Source: Thermoplasmata archaeon (GTDB lineage Archaea; Thermoplasmatota; Thermoplasmata; Thermoplasmatales; Thermoplasmataceae). Taken from it: DNA of 8,841 nucleotides. The stretch is from NCBI GenBank assembly GCA_021847855.1, contig JAJZOT010000052.1, forward strand, positions 1-8,841, given 5' to 3'. The notes below the pieces were generated by a model. It had not been told where the DNA came from. It ran no database searches and saw nothing but the letters and a program-made list of their open reading frames with translations. Below, in pieces: positions 1-5,925 of this stretch. Position 1 is the first letter of the stretch; the number at the start of each line of letters is the position of its first letter. The position numbers and the translations under genes are program-made.

Positions 1-456
1 GGATGGTGCTGGGCACACATCATGAAGGATGCAAAGGAACTCATCCAGTACAATGAATCGGAGGGAAGATACATTCTTAACATCTTGAAATCAGTGTTCG
101 ACAGGGCAAAGAAGCTTCTCGAGAAACCTCCTGAAGAGATAAGCGAGGAGATGCTCGAAGCCCTGTACGATGAATTCCGTCAAATCGATGTTCCGTATGA
201 ATCAAAGAAATGTTCAGGTTTTGTGAGGAATCAGCTGAAGAGGAAGAGGGATGATCTCTTCCGTTTTGTTATTGACAGATCTGTTGAACCTACCAATAAC
301 AGGGTGGAAAGGGCAATAAGACCCATAGTCATCTGCAGGAAAATATCTGGTGGATCACGATCAGTCAGAGGAGCAAGGGACTTCACAAGAGTATACAGTG
401 TTCTCGAAACGTGCAGAAAGAGAGGAAAACTTCCGTTCAGGGCTAAGCCGGGATAA
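1..456 (+). CDS. IS66-family transposase, C-terminal part (5' end outside window)
   Basis: The frame is open from base 1, so the ATG at 22 is internal and the gene begins left of the window. The first residues read GWCWAHIMKD, matching the Cys-Trp-Ala-His segment that follows the second catalytic Asp in IS66 transposases. Near residues 98-130 of the visible frame lies the family signature: TNNRVERAIRP (the Glu after the two Asn is the third acid of the DDE triad), then RKISGGSRSVRGA and SVLETCRKRG. The protein catalyses cut-and-paste movement of its own element. It ends at TAA 454-456 after FRAKPG. A +1 shift near 442 would instead give a tail LSRDNFR ending at 466, so the last few residues may reflect a one-base frameshift; this is inference. 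The N-terminal DDE residues cannot be seen, so activity cannot be judged. The family call is strong. Confidence 0.85.
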   Translation, partial: GWCWAHIMKDAKELIQYNESEGRYILNILKSVFDRAKKLLEKPPEEISEEMLEALYDEFRQIDVPYESKKCSGFVRNQLKRKRDDLFRFVIDRSVEPTNNRVERAIRPIVICRKISGGSRSVRGARDFTRVYSVLETCRKRGKLPFRAKPG

Positions 457-461
457 CTTCA

Positions 462-478
462 GGTGACTGACCTCTTAC
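462..478. repeat. Possible right terminal repeat of the IS66 element
   Basis: Read inward on the - strand from 478, the sequence is GTAAGAGGTCAGTCACC. IS66-family terminal inverted repeats characteristically begin with GTAA, and this site lies just past the transposase stop, where the right end is expected. The partner repeat and the 8-bp target duplication would lie outside the window, so the call cannot be confirmed here. Confidence 0.35.
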
Positions 479-492
479 AGTCGATAGTAAAA

Positions 493-502
493 TTTTTATA
501 TA
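493..502 (+). promoter_or_regulatory. Archaeal TATA-like box for the secreted-protein gene
   Basis: TTTTTATATA is centred about 25 bases before the ATG at 522. That is the archaeal TATA-to-start distance, so transcription should begin at or next to the start codon and give a leaderless mRNA. Consistent with this, no Shine-Dalgarno sequence precedes 522. A second AT-rich run at 508-515 is too close to the ATG to serve. The box lies only about 15 bases outside the likely end of the IS66 element. Confidence 0.55.
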
Positions 503-521
503 TTTACTTTATATACATTTA

Positions 522-1046
522 ATGAATACAAAGACGAAATTTACTAGCCAAAACAGGAATTTGTTTTTAGTTAAAGCATTTGTATATGTTCTGTCAGCAT
601 TCTTTGTTGTGGTGATTCTGTCGGGAGTTGCACATGCTGACACGTATAATAACAGTGCAGACAGCCAGGTTTACGCAACTGATATTTTTGGAGTTCATAT
701 GGCTTGGGTCAATAATAATTGGGAATATTTTGCCACTTATAATAACGGAGATTTTCAATTGAATACCAACACGAAATTAGTGACTAATACAGGAGGTGTA
801 TGGCCTGACGGTGGATCTATTACCGGAACATCAAGTTCGGAGTCTTCTACATCACTTAAAAGTTCTGTTGACTATAGTTTAAATTCTGCTTTGGGGCAGC
901 ATATTACAGGTACTTTAGTGAATCAAATGGTATATAATAGTAACAGTGGAAACTACGAGAATTATGTTTATGTATACGGCACTTCATACTATGAATCTGG
1001 ATCTGGTTTTCTCCCGGTTTCGTTTGATTTCTCGTTTGACGTTTGA
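522..1046 (+). CDS. Secreted acidic Cys-free protein, unrecognised family
   Basis: This 174-residue protein matches no family I recognise. Residues 1-16 are polar and basic, about residues 17-36 are hydrophobic (LVKAFVYVLSAFFVVVILSG), and an AHA motif at 37-39 is followed by Asp, a good Sec signal peptidase site. The mature chain would be about 135 residues. It has no Cys and no Arg, only two Lys (85 and 113), about a dozen Asp/Glu, and is rich in Asn, Ser, Thr, Tyr and Gly. Alternating polar/aromatic stretches such as NYENYVYVYGTSYYESG suggest beta structure. Such composition would suit a protein exposed to acid. A Ser-rich segment at 104-115 may be a linker. It is the first gene of a four-gene cassette ending in an ABC transporter and has its own leaderless promoter. 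It could be a secreted antimicrobial or other effector, or a surface protein; the role is unknown. Confidence 0.75.
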   Translation: MNTKTKFTSQNRNLFLVKAFVYVLSAFFVVVILSGVAHADTYNNSADSQVYATDIFGVHMAWVNNNWEYFATYNNGDFQLNTNTKLVTNTGGVWPDGGSITGTSSSESSTSLKSSVDYSLNSALGQHITGTLVNQMVYNSNSGNYENYVYVYGTSYYESGSGFLPVSFDFSFDV

Positions 1047-1087
1047 TTAAATTTATTTTATATTATTTATTTTATTGGTGACAATAG
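1047..1087 (+). promoter_or_regulatory. AT-rich spacer with Shine-Dalgarno GGTGA
   Basis: The 41-base gap is nearly all A/T. It contains TTTTATATTA-like sequence around 1057-1066, roughly 25 bases before the next ATG, and T-rich runs. It could act as a weak internal promoter, a leaky terminator, or both. GGTGA at 1077-1081, six bases before ATG 1088, is a clear ribosome binding site. That sets the second gene apart from the leaderless first one. Confidence 0.4.
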
Positions 1088-1918
1088 ATGAGAAAATTCA
1101 CAGCCTTGATAATTGCATTGCTAATGATAGGTATATTGATTAATTTTATCCCAGTTTCGACTTACGTTTTCAACACTTATCCCCATGAAAAATACCACGA
1201 TAGTTTTCAGCATGGGATTTCTCTTGAATACTATGGAGTTTTTGGCTCTTTTTCGGCAAAAAATGGCACTTCATATTATTATGGGGTAACAATAAATATA
1301 ACTAAAATGGGTTCTGAACATTATGAAGTTGGTGCTAATCTCTACCAGATATACCCTACAAGCCAATCCGAATTTATTTTCAATGGCAATAAGCTTCCCG
1401 GTATTCCTTTTTTGGGTTATGTTAAACAAATAGACCACTATGGAGGAAATCTTACCGGAAGTGAATACGCTCTCATCAATTTACTGTTTCCAAATGGAAA
1501 TAAAGTAAATGCTGGAACACAAAATTTTAGTATATCCAGTAATGAAACGACCATGTCCCCTGAAAGTTACACAGGATTTCCCTCATACTATTTTGGTCAA
1601 ACAAATTTTTTGAAATCGGAAATAAGTTATGTTAACTTCGGTACCCAACACGTGATGGCGTACTATTTGTCTTCAGATTCCAACAGTACAGTCAATTTTT
1701 TTACATCGCTTACACCGAATTTTCATTTTAACATAAGCAGTATGGAAAAGACACATTCTGGTCCCATGATATTGAATATAGGCAGAGGAAATGACTCCCC
1801 TGGTCAAAATTGGGCTGGATGGTTTGAATACGGTTTTGGCTTTGTATTCCCATTGAACGTTGTATTGCTGATCTCTTCCGGAGTTCTTTCGATTTACCTA
1901 TTTAGGAGAGTAAATTAA
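1088..1918 (+). CDS. Membrane protein with two terminal helices and a large sequon-rich outer domain
   Basis: This 276-residue protein belongs to no family I recognise. A membrane helix spans about residues 5-27 after a basic MRK start. A second helix spans about 249-272 and is followed by FRRVN. The charge pattern places both ends inside and residues 28-248 outside the cell. The outer domain carries about eight N-X-S/T sequons (Asn 59, 70, 121, 146, 152, 199, 215, 235), compatible with an N-glycosylated archaeal surface protein. It has no Cys and is rich in Tyr and Phe. The gene has a GGTGA ribosome binding site and ends two bases before the ABC ATPase, so it is probably co-transcribed with the transporter. 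It could be an extracytoplasmic partner of the permease, a receptor, or an immunity factor for the secreted protein; these are inferences from position and topology. Confidence 0.75.
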   Translation: MRKFTALIIALLMIGILINFIPVSTYVFNTYPHEKYHDSFQHGISLEYYGVFGSFSAKNGTSYYYGVTINITKMGSEHYEVGANLYQIYPTSQSEFIFNGNKLPGIPFLGYVKQIDHYGGNLTGSEYALINLLFPNGNKVNAGTQNFSISSNETTMSPESYTGFPSYYFGQTNFLKSEISYVNFGTQHVMAYYLSSDSNSTVNFFTSLTPNFHFNISSMEKTHSGPMILNIGRGNDSPGQNWAGWFEYGFGFVFPLNVVLLISSGVLSIYLFRRVN

Positions 1919-1920
1919 AA

Positions 1921-2757
1921 ATGTTCTTCGTGACGGCAACCAGACTGACAAAAAGGTTTGGGAATGATAATTTAGCTTTAGACAATTTGAATTTTCACAC
2001 GAAGACTAATCGGCTCTGCTTCCTGGGGCAGAATGGAAGCGGAAAAACAACAGTACTATCAATAATGGCAGGATTGCTCACCCCATCATCCGGTTCCCTA
2101 ACGATCGATGGCATAGAGCCTTACAAAGACAGGGAGAAGACACTAAAAACCTCAACTTTTGTATTTGAAAAACCCAAACTTACATATGGAATGAGTGTTA
2201 GAGATTTTATTGATTTTGTAAAAAGTACATCTGATCGAAGCGTGGACTTTGAGTACATCATTGAACGGTTTCGTCTGAAAGAATTTCTGGATAGAAGACT
2301 TTTTAAATTGTCATCTGGCCAGGAGCAGCTCATAATATTAGCCAGCGTTTTTTCAAGAGACACTTCAAGAATAATAGCTGACGAGGCTTTTACACACATA
2401 GATTTTTTTCGCGTAGGAAACATAATAAATGACATGCAAAACATGAATAGAGATCTAATTTTTTCAACACATGTTCCAGAAGAAGCTGAATTACTGGCCG
2501 ATTATATTATAATCCTAAATAATGGCAGAGTCGTATGGAACGGTACCTTGGATGAACTATTTGCATCAGATATTTATGAAGTGTATGTTCACAGGGGAGA
2601 AGATATTGGTATGGATTATATATGGAGGTATGGAGATTTTTGTCTGGTGAGAACCGACTTGAAAATACTATCTGAGCTCTTGGAGGGGGGAAAGATCATA
2701 GGCTTTAGAAAGTCAGGAGTTCGCAGAGTTTATGGCCAATTTAACAAATACTATTAA
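1921..2757 (+). CDS. ABC transporter ATP-binding protein
   Basis: This cytoplasmic ATPase (278 residues) should power the permease encoded next. The nucleotide-binding domain fills about residues 1-215. It has Walker A GQNGSGKTT at 36-44, signature LSSGQ at 130-134, Walker B IIADE at 151-155 with Glu155 as catalytic base, a D-loop THID near 158-161, and switch His184 in STHVPEEAE. Where the Q-loop Gln is normally found the sequence reads VFEKPKL, putting Glu83 at that position. Walker B continues DEAF rather than the usual DEP. Residues 216-278 form a short C-terminal extension. The overall pattern is that of ABC-2/NatA/CcmA-type ATPases. GGAGAG at 1904-1909 precedes the ATG by about 11 bases, and the upstream stop is two bases away. 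The last 26 bases overlap the permease gene in another frame, implying translational coupling. The substrate cannot be deduced. Confidence 0.9.
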   Translation: MFFVTATRLTKRFGNDNLALDNLNFHTKTNRLCFLGQNGSGKTTVLSIMAGLLTPSSGSLTIDGIEPYKDREKTLKTSTFVFEKPKLTYGMSVRDFIDFVKSTSDRSVDFEYIIERFRLKEFLDRRLFKLSSGQEQLIILASVFSRDTSRIIADEAFTHIDFFRVGNIINDMQNMNRDLIFSTHVPEEAELLADYIIILNNGRVVWNGTLDELFASDIYEVYVHRGEDIGMDYIWRYGDFCLVRTDLKILSELLEGGKIIGFRKSGVRRVYGQFNKYY

Positions 2758-3424
2758 GTGGTATGTGCGTGGTTTATTCCCGCTACCAGTATACATACCC
2801 ATAATATCTCTTGTTGTTCTTGCGCAATTGTATACAATTCTCTCACTTAAGAGTCTTGGAGAATTTTCATTGTTTACGCAAATGTTATTGATTCCATTTA
2901 TAATACTGGTAGTTGGCACTCACTTCGTTCGGGGAAAATCACTTACAATTTTTGAACTCTCTCTTCTTGGCAGTTGGAGAAGACTGGCTGTGTCCAAAAT
3001 TATAGCATTCTCTATTGGTCTTTTACCATTCATAGTGGTTGAAATTTTACTTCTTTGGCTCAGCAAAAATGTTTTGTTCATAGCTCCTATCTTGACCTCT
3101 TTTCTCGTTTATTCAGCACTATCCATTCTGTCGTCATTGTCGTCATCACAGTTGACTGCATTCACTATTGGCCTTATTTTCATTCTTCTGATACCAATAT
3201 CAGCCGTTGTTCTTTTGGAAAACCTTGGGAGCCTTGGTGCAACCTCTGGAACTCCATTGGGAATAATACTTTACTTAATAGTCCCATTAGCTAGCTTTGA
3301 GTATTACAGGAACGGGGTTGTAAGTGTGTACCCTCTAATGGGTTTTTCTATAGCTTTTATTATTTCTGTGATAATGATTTTCACCTATATTCTTCTATTT
3401 CAGCGCCAGGAGTTTAAACCATAG
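2732..3424 (+). CDS. ABC-2-like transporter permease
   Basis: This is a 230-residue integral membrane protein. Six or seven hydrophobic helices are visible, at about residues 19-38, 47-66, 88-110, 115-137, 141-162, 176-190 and 201-224, with a basic tail. Size and helix number fit the membrane subunit of an ABC-2-type exporter; residue-level similarity to a named family is not evident. A segment after the second helix (FELSLLGSWRRLAVSK, residues 74-89) resembles the coupling region of such permeases, where a short amphipathic stretch contacts the ATPase. The ATG at 2732 lies inside the end of the ATPase gene, with GGAGT at 2716-2720 upstream, so the two proteins are likely made in step. It probably exports a peptide or lipid-like compound, or confers resistance. 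Whether it moves the secreted protein is doubtful, as that protein has its own Sec signal. Confidence 0.8.
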   Translation: MANLTNTIKWYVRGLFPLPVYIPIISLVVLAQLYTILSLKSLGEFSLFTQMLLIPFIILVVGTHFVRGKSLTIFELSLLGSWRRLAVSKIIAFSIGLLPFIVVEILLLWLSKNVLFIAPILTSFLVYSALSILSSLSSSQLTAFTIGLIFILLIPISAVVLLENLGSLGATSGTPLGIILYLIVPLASFEYYRNGVVSVYPLMGFSIAFIISVIMIFTYILLFQRQEFKP

Positions 3425-3449
3425 TTTTATTACCTATTATTTTACATTT
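3425..3449 (+). terminator. T-rich putative archaeal terminator
   Basis: Immediately after the permease stop comes TTTTATTACCTATTATTTTA and further T. Archaeal polymerase stops at T-rich stretches without needing a hairpin. The base composition then changes sharply to GC-richer sequence, so this is the natural end of the + strand cassette. Confidence 0.4.
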
Positions 3450-3491
3450 CATAATGAAGTTGGCATTACGCATTCCCTCATCGACCTTCTC

Positions 3492-3516
3492 CGTTCAAGG
3501 TCCTTCCCCACTTTGC
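3492..3516 (+). repeat. 25-bp imperfect direct repeat, copy 1
   Basis: This copy shares 22 of 25 bases with 3881-3905, the common core being CAAGGTCCTTCCC followed by CTTTGC. The copies have the same orientation and lie 389 bases apart, bracketing both hairpins. Confidence 0.6.
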
Positions 3517-3555
3517 ATATCAGACCCTGTATCCATGCCATCGCCTGTACACCGG

Positions 3556-3597
3556 AGTGCTCCCCATGCACATACATCCGATTCGCATGGGGATACT
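3556..3597. repeat. Hairpin 1
   Basis: TCCCCATGC (3561-3569) pairs perfectly with GCATGGGGA (3585-3593) across a 15-base loop. Past a small bulge, AGT (3556-3558) pairs with ACT (3595-3597), extending the stem to 12 pairs. It resembles hairpin 2 in sequence and in loop length. Confidence 0.6.
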
Positions 3598-3760
3598 GCC
3601 TTCGCCAAGACACAAAAGGCTCGGCACACTCATTAACACGCGACCATCTTCGACTATGCGTGCGGACCTTCACGATGCTGCAGCGTTTACTTAATGCTAT
3701 GGCCTGGATACTCGCTAGCCCTCCTGGATGGTCGGGTCTTGCGACTCTGAGGGCATTGTC

Positions 3761-3804
3761 ACCGGAGCTTGCATGCGGTATGTTGCCATATTCGCATGTC
3801 CGGT
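3761..3804. repeat. Hairpin 2, related to hairpin 1
   Basis: CATGCG (3772-3777) pairs with CGCATG (3793-3798) around a 15-base loop. After a five-base bulge on the left side, ACCGGA (3761-3766) pairs with TCCGGT (3799-3804). CACCGGAG and ATTCGCATG occur here and 210 and 209 bases earlier around hairpin 1, so the two units appear to be diverged copies in the same orientation. Confidence 0.6.
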
Positions 3805-3880
3805 CAGCTACAATGGTTTCAGATTTTTTCCATTTGTTACTCCTTCCGTAACTGGTCTGGTATGGTTATGGGCTGCACTA

Positions 3881-3905
3881 CGTCCAAGGTCCTTCCCTGC
3901 TTTGC
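3881..3905 (+). repeat. 25-bp imperfect direct repeat, copy 2
   Basis: This is the partner of 3492-3516, differing at three positions. It lies close to the 3' end of the transposase remnant, whose stop is at 3936-3938. Confidence 0.6.
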
Positions 3906-3935
3906 TCACAAGCCTATCTTTGCCCCAGTTTAACA

Positions 3936-4699
3936 CTACAGTTCAATTGAAAGTTTTTCCAGAAGCATTTTCTGATCCTTTGTGAGTTCAACAGTACTGT
4001 GTGTTCCGTTGATGTAGACAACCTCCTTAATGCCCTTCATTGTCTCCACAACCTTGATGCCACAGTTTCCAGTACAGTTTCGTAATGGTATCCGTCAGTT
4101 GTAATGAATATCGTTTCAGGAACTGTGAAGCATGAGATGGCCCTGGTGAAGAAACGGGCAAGCATCTCTTCTTTCAGATCATCCAGTATCTCCTCCACAA
4201 AATTGCCGGTCTTTGTATCCTTCAGCAGTGCCCTGTACCTCTCAATGCCGTCAATGTGCACATGCTGTTCATCGTAAACAAAATAACATGAAGACTGCAT
4301 CTTCTCTGCTGGAACTCTGCTGTTTTCCTCAGGGGGATATCTTGACCCTGCCAACCATGCTCTTCTTCTTTGTATCCTCAGAGATGTGCTTGCCGTATCA
4401 ATGATTGTGTGGCCTTGCCTCCAATGAATAATGACAGGAATTGCACAGGTATCTCTCACCCTGATCCGTATACCGGTTTCCAGGGTCCGGATGAAGGTGC
4501 CATTCCTCACAACATTCATGGATCCGCAGCCAGGACATGAAAGGTTCCTGTACAGGAGGAGCATCTCATCCCCGGGTGAGATGGATATATCAGGAATATT
4601 GGGGTCCACAATCCTGGTACATCCGGGTTCCGATTCGAAGTCATCAAGGCTGACGTACTTTATTGTTTTAGGAAAGAACCAGTACTTGCGGATAGGCAT
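3936..4699 (-). pseudogene. Decayed DDE transposase (N-terminal and middle part plus shifted C-terminal piece)
   Basis: The first frame runs from ATG 4699 to TGA 4037-4039 (220 residues). It has a zinc-finger-like CPGC at residues 55-58, a probable first catalytic Asp143 in FVYDEQHVHIDG, and a second Asp202 in ITTDGYHYE. The frame stops shortly afterwards, so the third acidic residue and the rest of the catalytic core are missing. The stretch around residues 84-118 also reads badly, suggesting an internal deletion after the finger. A different frame continues from about 4065 to TAG 3936-3938 and reads KGIKEVVYINGTHSTVEL then TKDQKMLLEKLSIEL. This looks like a transposase C-terminus, somewhat like IS4/IS1634 types, so it is either the same gene after a deletion and frameshift or a second element fused at the break. 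The product should be inactive. The family of the main part is not assigned. Confidence 0.7.
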
Positions 4700-4740
4700 G
4701 AATACTAATTCCAGAGTGATATTTCATGTTTTCAGTCCGG

Positions 4741-4752
4741 CAAACCGGTTTG
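4741..4752. repeat. Perfect 12-bp palindrome
   Basis: CAAACCGGTTTG is its own reverse complement and lies in the gap between the transposase remnant and lysK. It could be a dimeric regulator site, part of an element end, or chance. Nothing in the sequence decides this. Confidence 0.35.
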
Positions 4753-4797
4753 TTCATGAACTCAACTAAGAATTGACAATGTCTAATTTTGCCATTT

Positions 4798-4811
4798 GAT
4801 CAATTATGATC
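4798..4811 (-). terminator. Small hairpin just after lysK
   Basis: GATCA and TGATC flank a four-base loop starting directly after the lysK stop at 4813-4815. The stem is short and AT-rich with no following T run on the - strand, so a role in ending the lys transcript is only a possibility. Confidence 0.2.
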
Positions 4812-4812
4812 C

Positions 4813-5925
4813 TCACATTTCACCAGATGTCCCACCGTCATTACCCGCATTTATTTTTCCCTCAAGAGAAAGAAGCGCCGCTGAAATTATCTCTGCACCA
4901 GTTGAAACCTCATCCAGATTCACAACTTCATTGTTTGTGTGAGACAACCTGGTATCCCCTGGTCCGTATGTTATTGCTGGAATCTTCCAAGCTTTTCCAA
5001 GGATATTCATATCTCCACTTCCACTCTTGAATACGATCTTCGCATTTTCTCCGGTATGTTTTGTAATGGATGTTTTGAAAGCTTCTACAAGCTGACTTTT
5101 AGTATTTGTGACATACGGATCAACCTGACTCACAACCTTAATTCCAGAAAATGCTGAACCGCTCTTCCTTGAAATAATATTTTCCAGTTCTTTCAAAATT
5201 TTGGTTTTGTCCATCCTGGGAGGAAATCTAACGTCAAGCCTTATTACTGATTTCGACGGGGTCATGTTATCTGCTGTTCCTCCGTGGATTCCAGTAAGTG
5301 CCACAGAAACATCAGAAAAATCCCTTCCTTCTGAATATTTTGAATTTAAACATATCCAAGCCGCAATTGACTCTTCGACTGCATTTGTTCCCATCCAGGG
5401 GGCGCTGGCATGATAAGACTCTGTTTTGAAAGCAATATCTAAAAGCAATCTGCCCCTGTAACCAACCGTTATGCCATTAATGCTTCCCGGTTCTCCAAAA
5501 ATTGCGAAGTTACTTCTTGCCCGACTTTTTGTTATTTCTACGATTCCCTTTCCCGATCCCTCCTCCCCAACTGCAGCCACCACCTCCAAAGTACCTCTAA
5601 ATCCAGATGTTCTTGCTAATTTGGCACCATACATAAGAGAAACCAGGGCAGATTTGGCATCAACTGTACCTCGTCCGTACAGTAGACCGTTCTCTGTCTT
5701 AATTGGAAGTTTTCCAGGAACTGTGTCTATGTGACCACAAAGAAGTACAGATATTCCATCACCCGGAAATACCGCGGTACAATTTCCGGCTACATCCTTT
5801 CCAACTTTCTCCGCACCAAGTTTTTCCATGCAGGTAGAAAACAATGAGACAGCCTTTCCTTCCTTACCCGTTGGTGAGTATGCTTTTACAAGCTCTATCA
5901 GCGTTTTGTTAATTTCCTGTTTCAA
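4813..5925 (-). CDS. lysK: [LysW]-lysine hydrolase (M20-family deacylase)
   Basis: LysK removes the finished lysine (or ornithine) from the carrier LysW in the cytoplasm, the last step of the pathway. The 370-residue protein is a typical M20 zinc peptidase. H65 and D67 lie in CGHIDTVPG and D89 in GRGTVDAKS. E121 (general base) and E122 lie in VGEEGSGKG, E145 in FGEPG, and H329 in LSHTNNE. The dimerisation domain lies in the middle, with H172 in ESYHASAP. The start is a TTG at 5925-5923 that overlaps the lysX stop as TTGA. The next in-frame Met is residue 33, inside the conserved fold, so TTG is the sensible start, and it implies translational coupling. ArgE/DapE-type deacylases are relatives, but the neighbours decide for LysK. 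It is the last gene of the operon. Confidence 0.9.
   Translation of the reverse strand: MKQEINKTLIELVKAYSPTGKEGKAVSLFSTCMEKLGAEKVGKDVAGNCTAVFPGDGISVLLCGHIDTVPGKLPIKTENGLLYGRGTVDAKSALVSLMYGAKLARTSGFRGTLEVVAAVGEEGSGKGIVEITKSRARSNFAIFGEPGSINGITVGYRGRLLLDIAFKTESYHASAPWMGTNAVEESIAAWICLNSKYSEGRDFSDVSVALTGIHGGTADNMTPSKSVIRLDVRFPPRMDKTKILKELENIISRKSGSAFSGIKVVSQVDPYVTNTKSQLVEAFKTSITKHTGENAKIVFKSGSGDMNILGKAWKIPAITYGPGDTRLSHTNNEVVNLDEVSTGAEIISAALLSLEGKINAGNDGGTSGEM

Larger units (their letters stand above)
3450..3935. other. GC-richer gene-free stretch with structured repeats
   Basis: About 490 bases separate the permease from the decayed transposase, and I see no convincing gene here. The stretch is visibly richer in G+C than the cassette to its left. 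On the - strand one frame stays open from 3865 to 3449 (138 codons). It has no ATG near its start and no ribosome binding site, and its sequence reads like translated non-coding DNA. The + strand is also open over 3513-3851, as expected when stop codons are rare by composition. The stretch holds two related hairpins and an imperfect direct repeat listed separately. It may be a remnant of a mobile element, or a structured RNA. No tRNA or rRNA feature was recognised. Confidence 0.5.

Noticed and set aside
522..1046. Assignment of the secreted protein to the lactococcin 972 or sulfolobicin type
   Set aside because: Only gene layout and general composition are similar; no shared motif could be seen, so no family name is given.
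2121..2444. 107-residue - strand reading frame inside the ABC ATPase gene
   Set aside because: It lies wholly antisense to a gene with all ABC motifs, so it is a shadow frame.
3761..3804. Resemblance of hairpin 2 to group II intron domain V
   Set aside because: There is no AGC triad or GNRA tetraloop. It has a five-base bulge and 15-base loop instead, and no intron-encoded protein is nearby.
3449..3865. 138-codon stop-free run on the - strand in the GC-richer island
   Set aside because: It has no ATG near its start, a GTG only halfway in, no ribosome binding site and no recognisable motif. The opposite strand is also open, as expected from local base composition.
3454..3985. Three overlapping + strand reading frames (60-112 codons) in the same island
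   Set aside because: They overlap each other and the repeats, have no ribosome binding sites, and their composition does not look protein-like.
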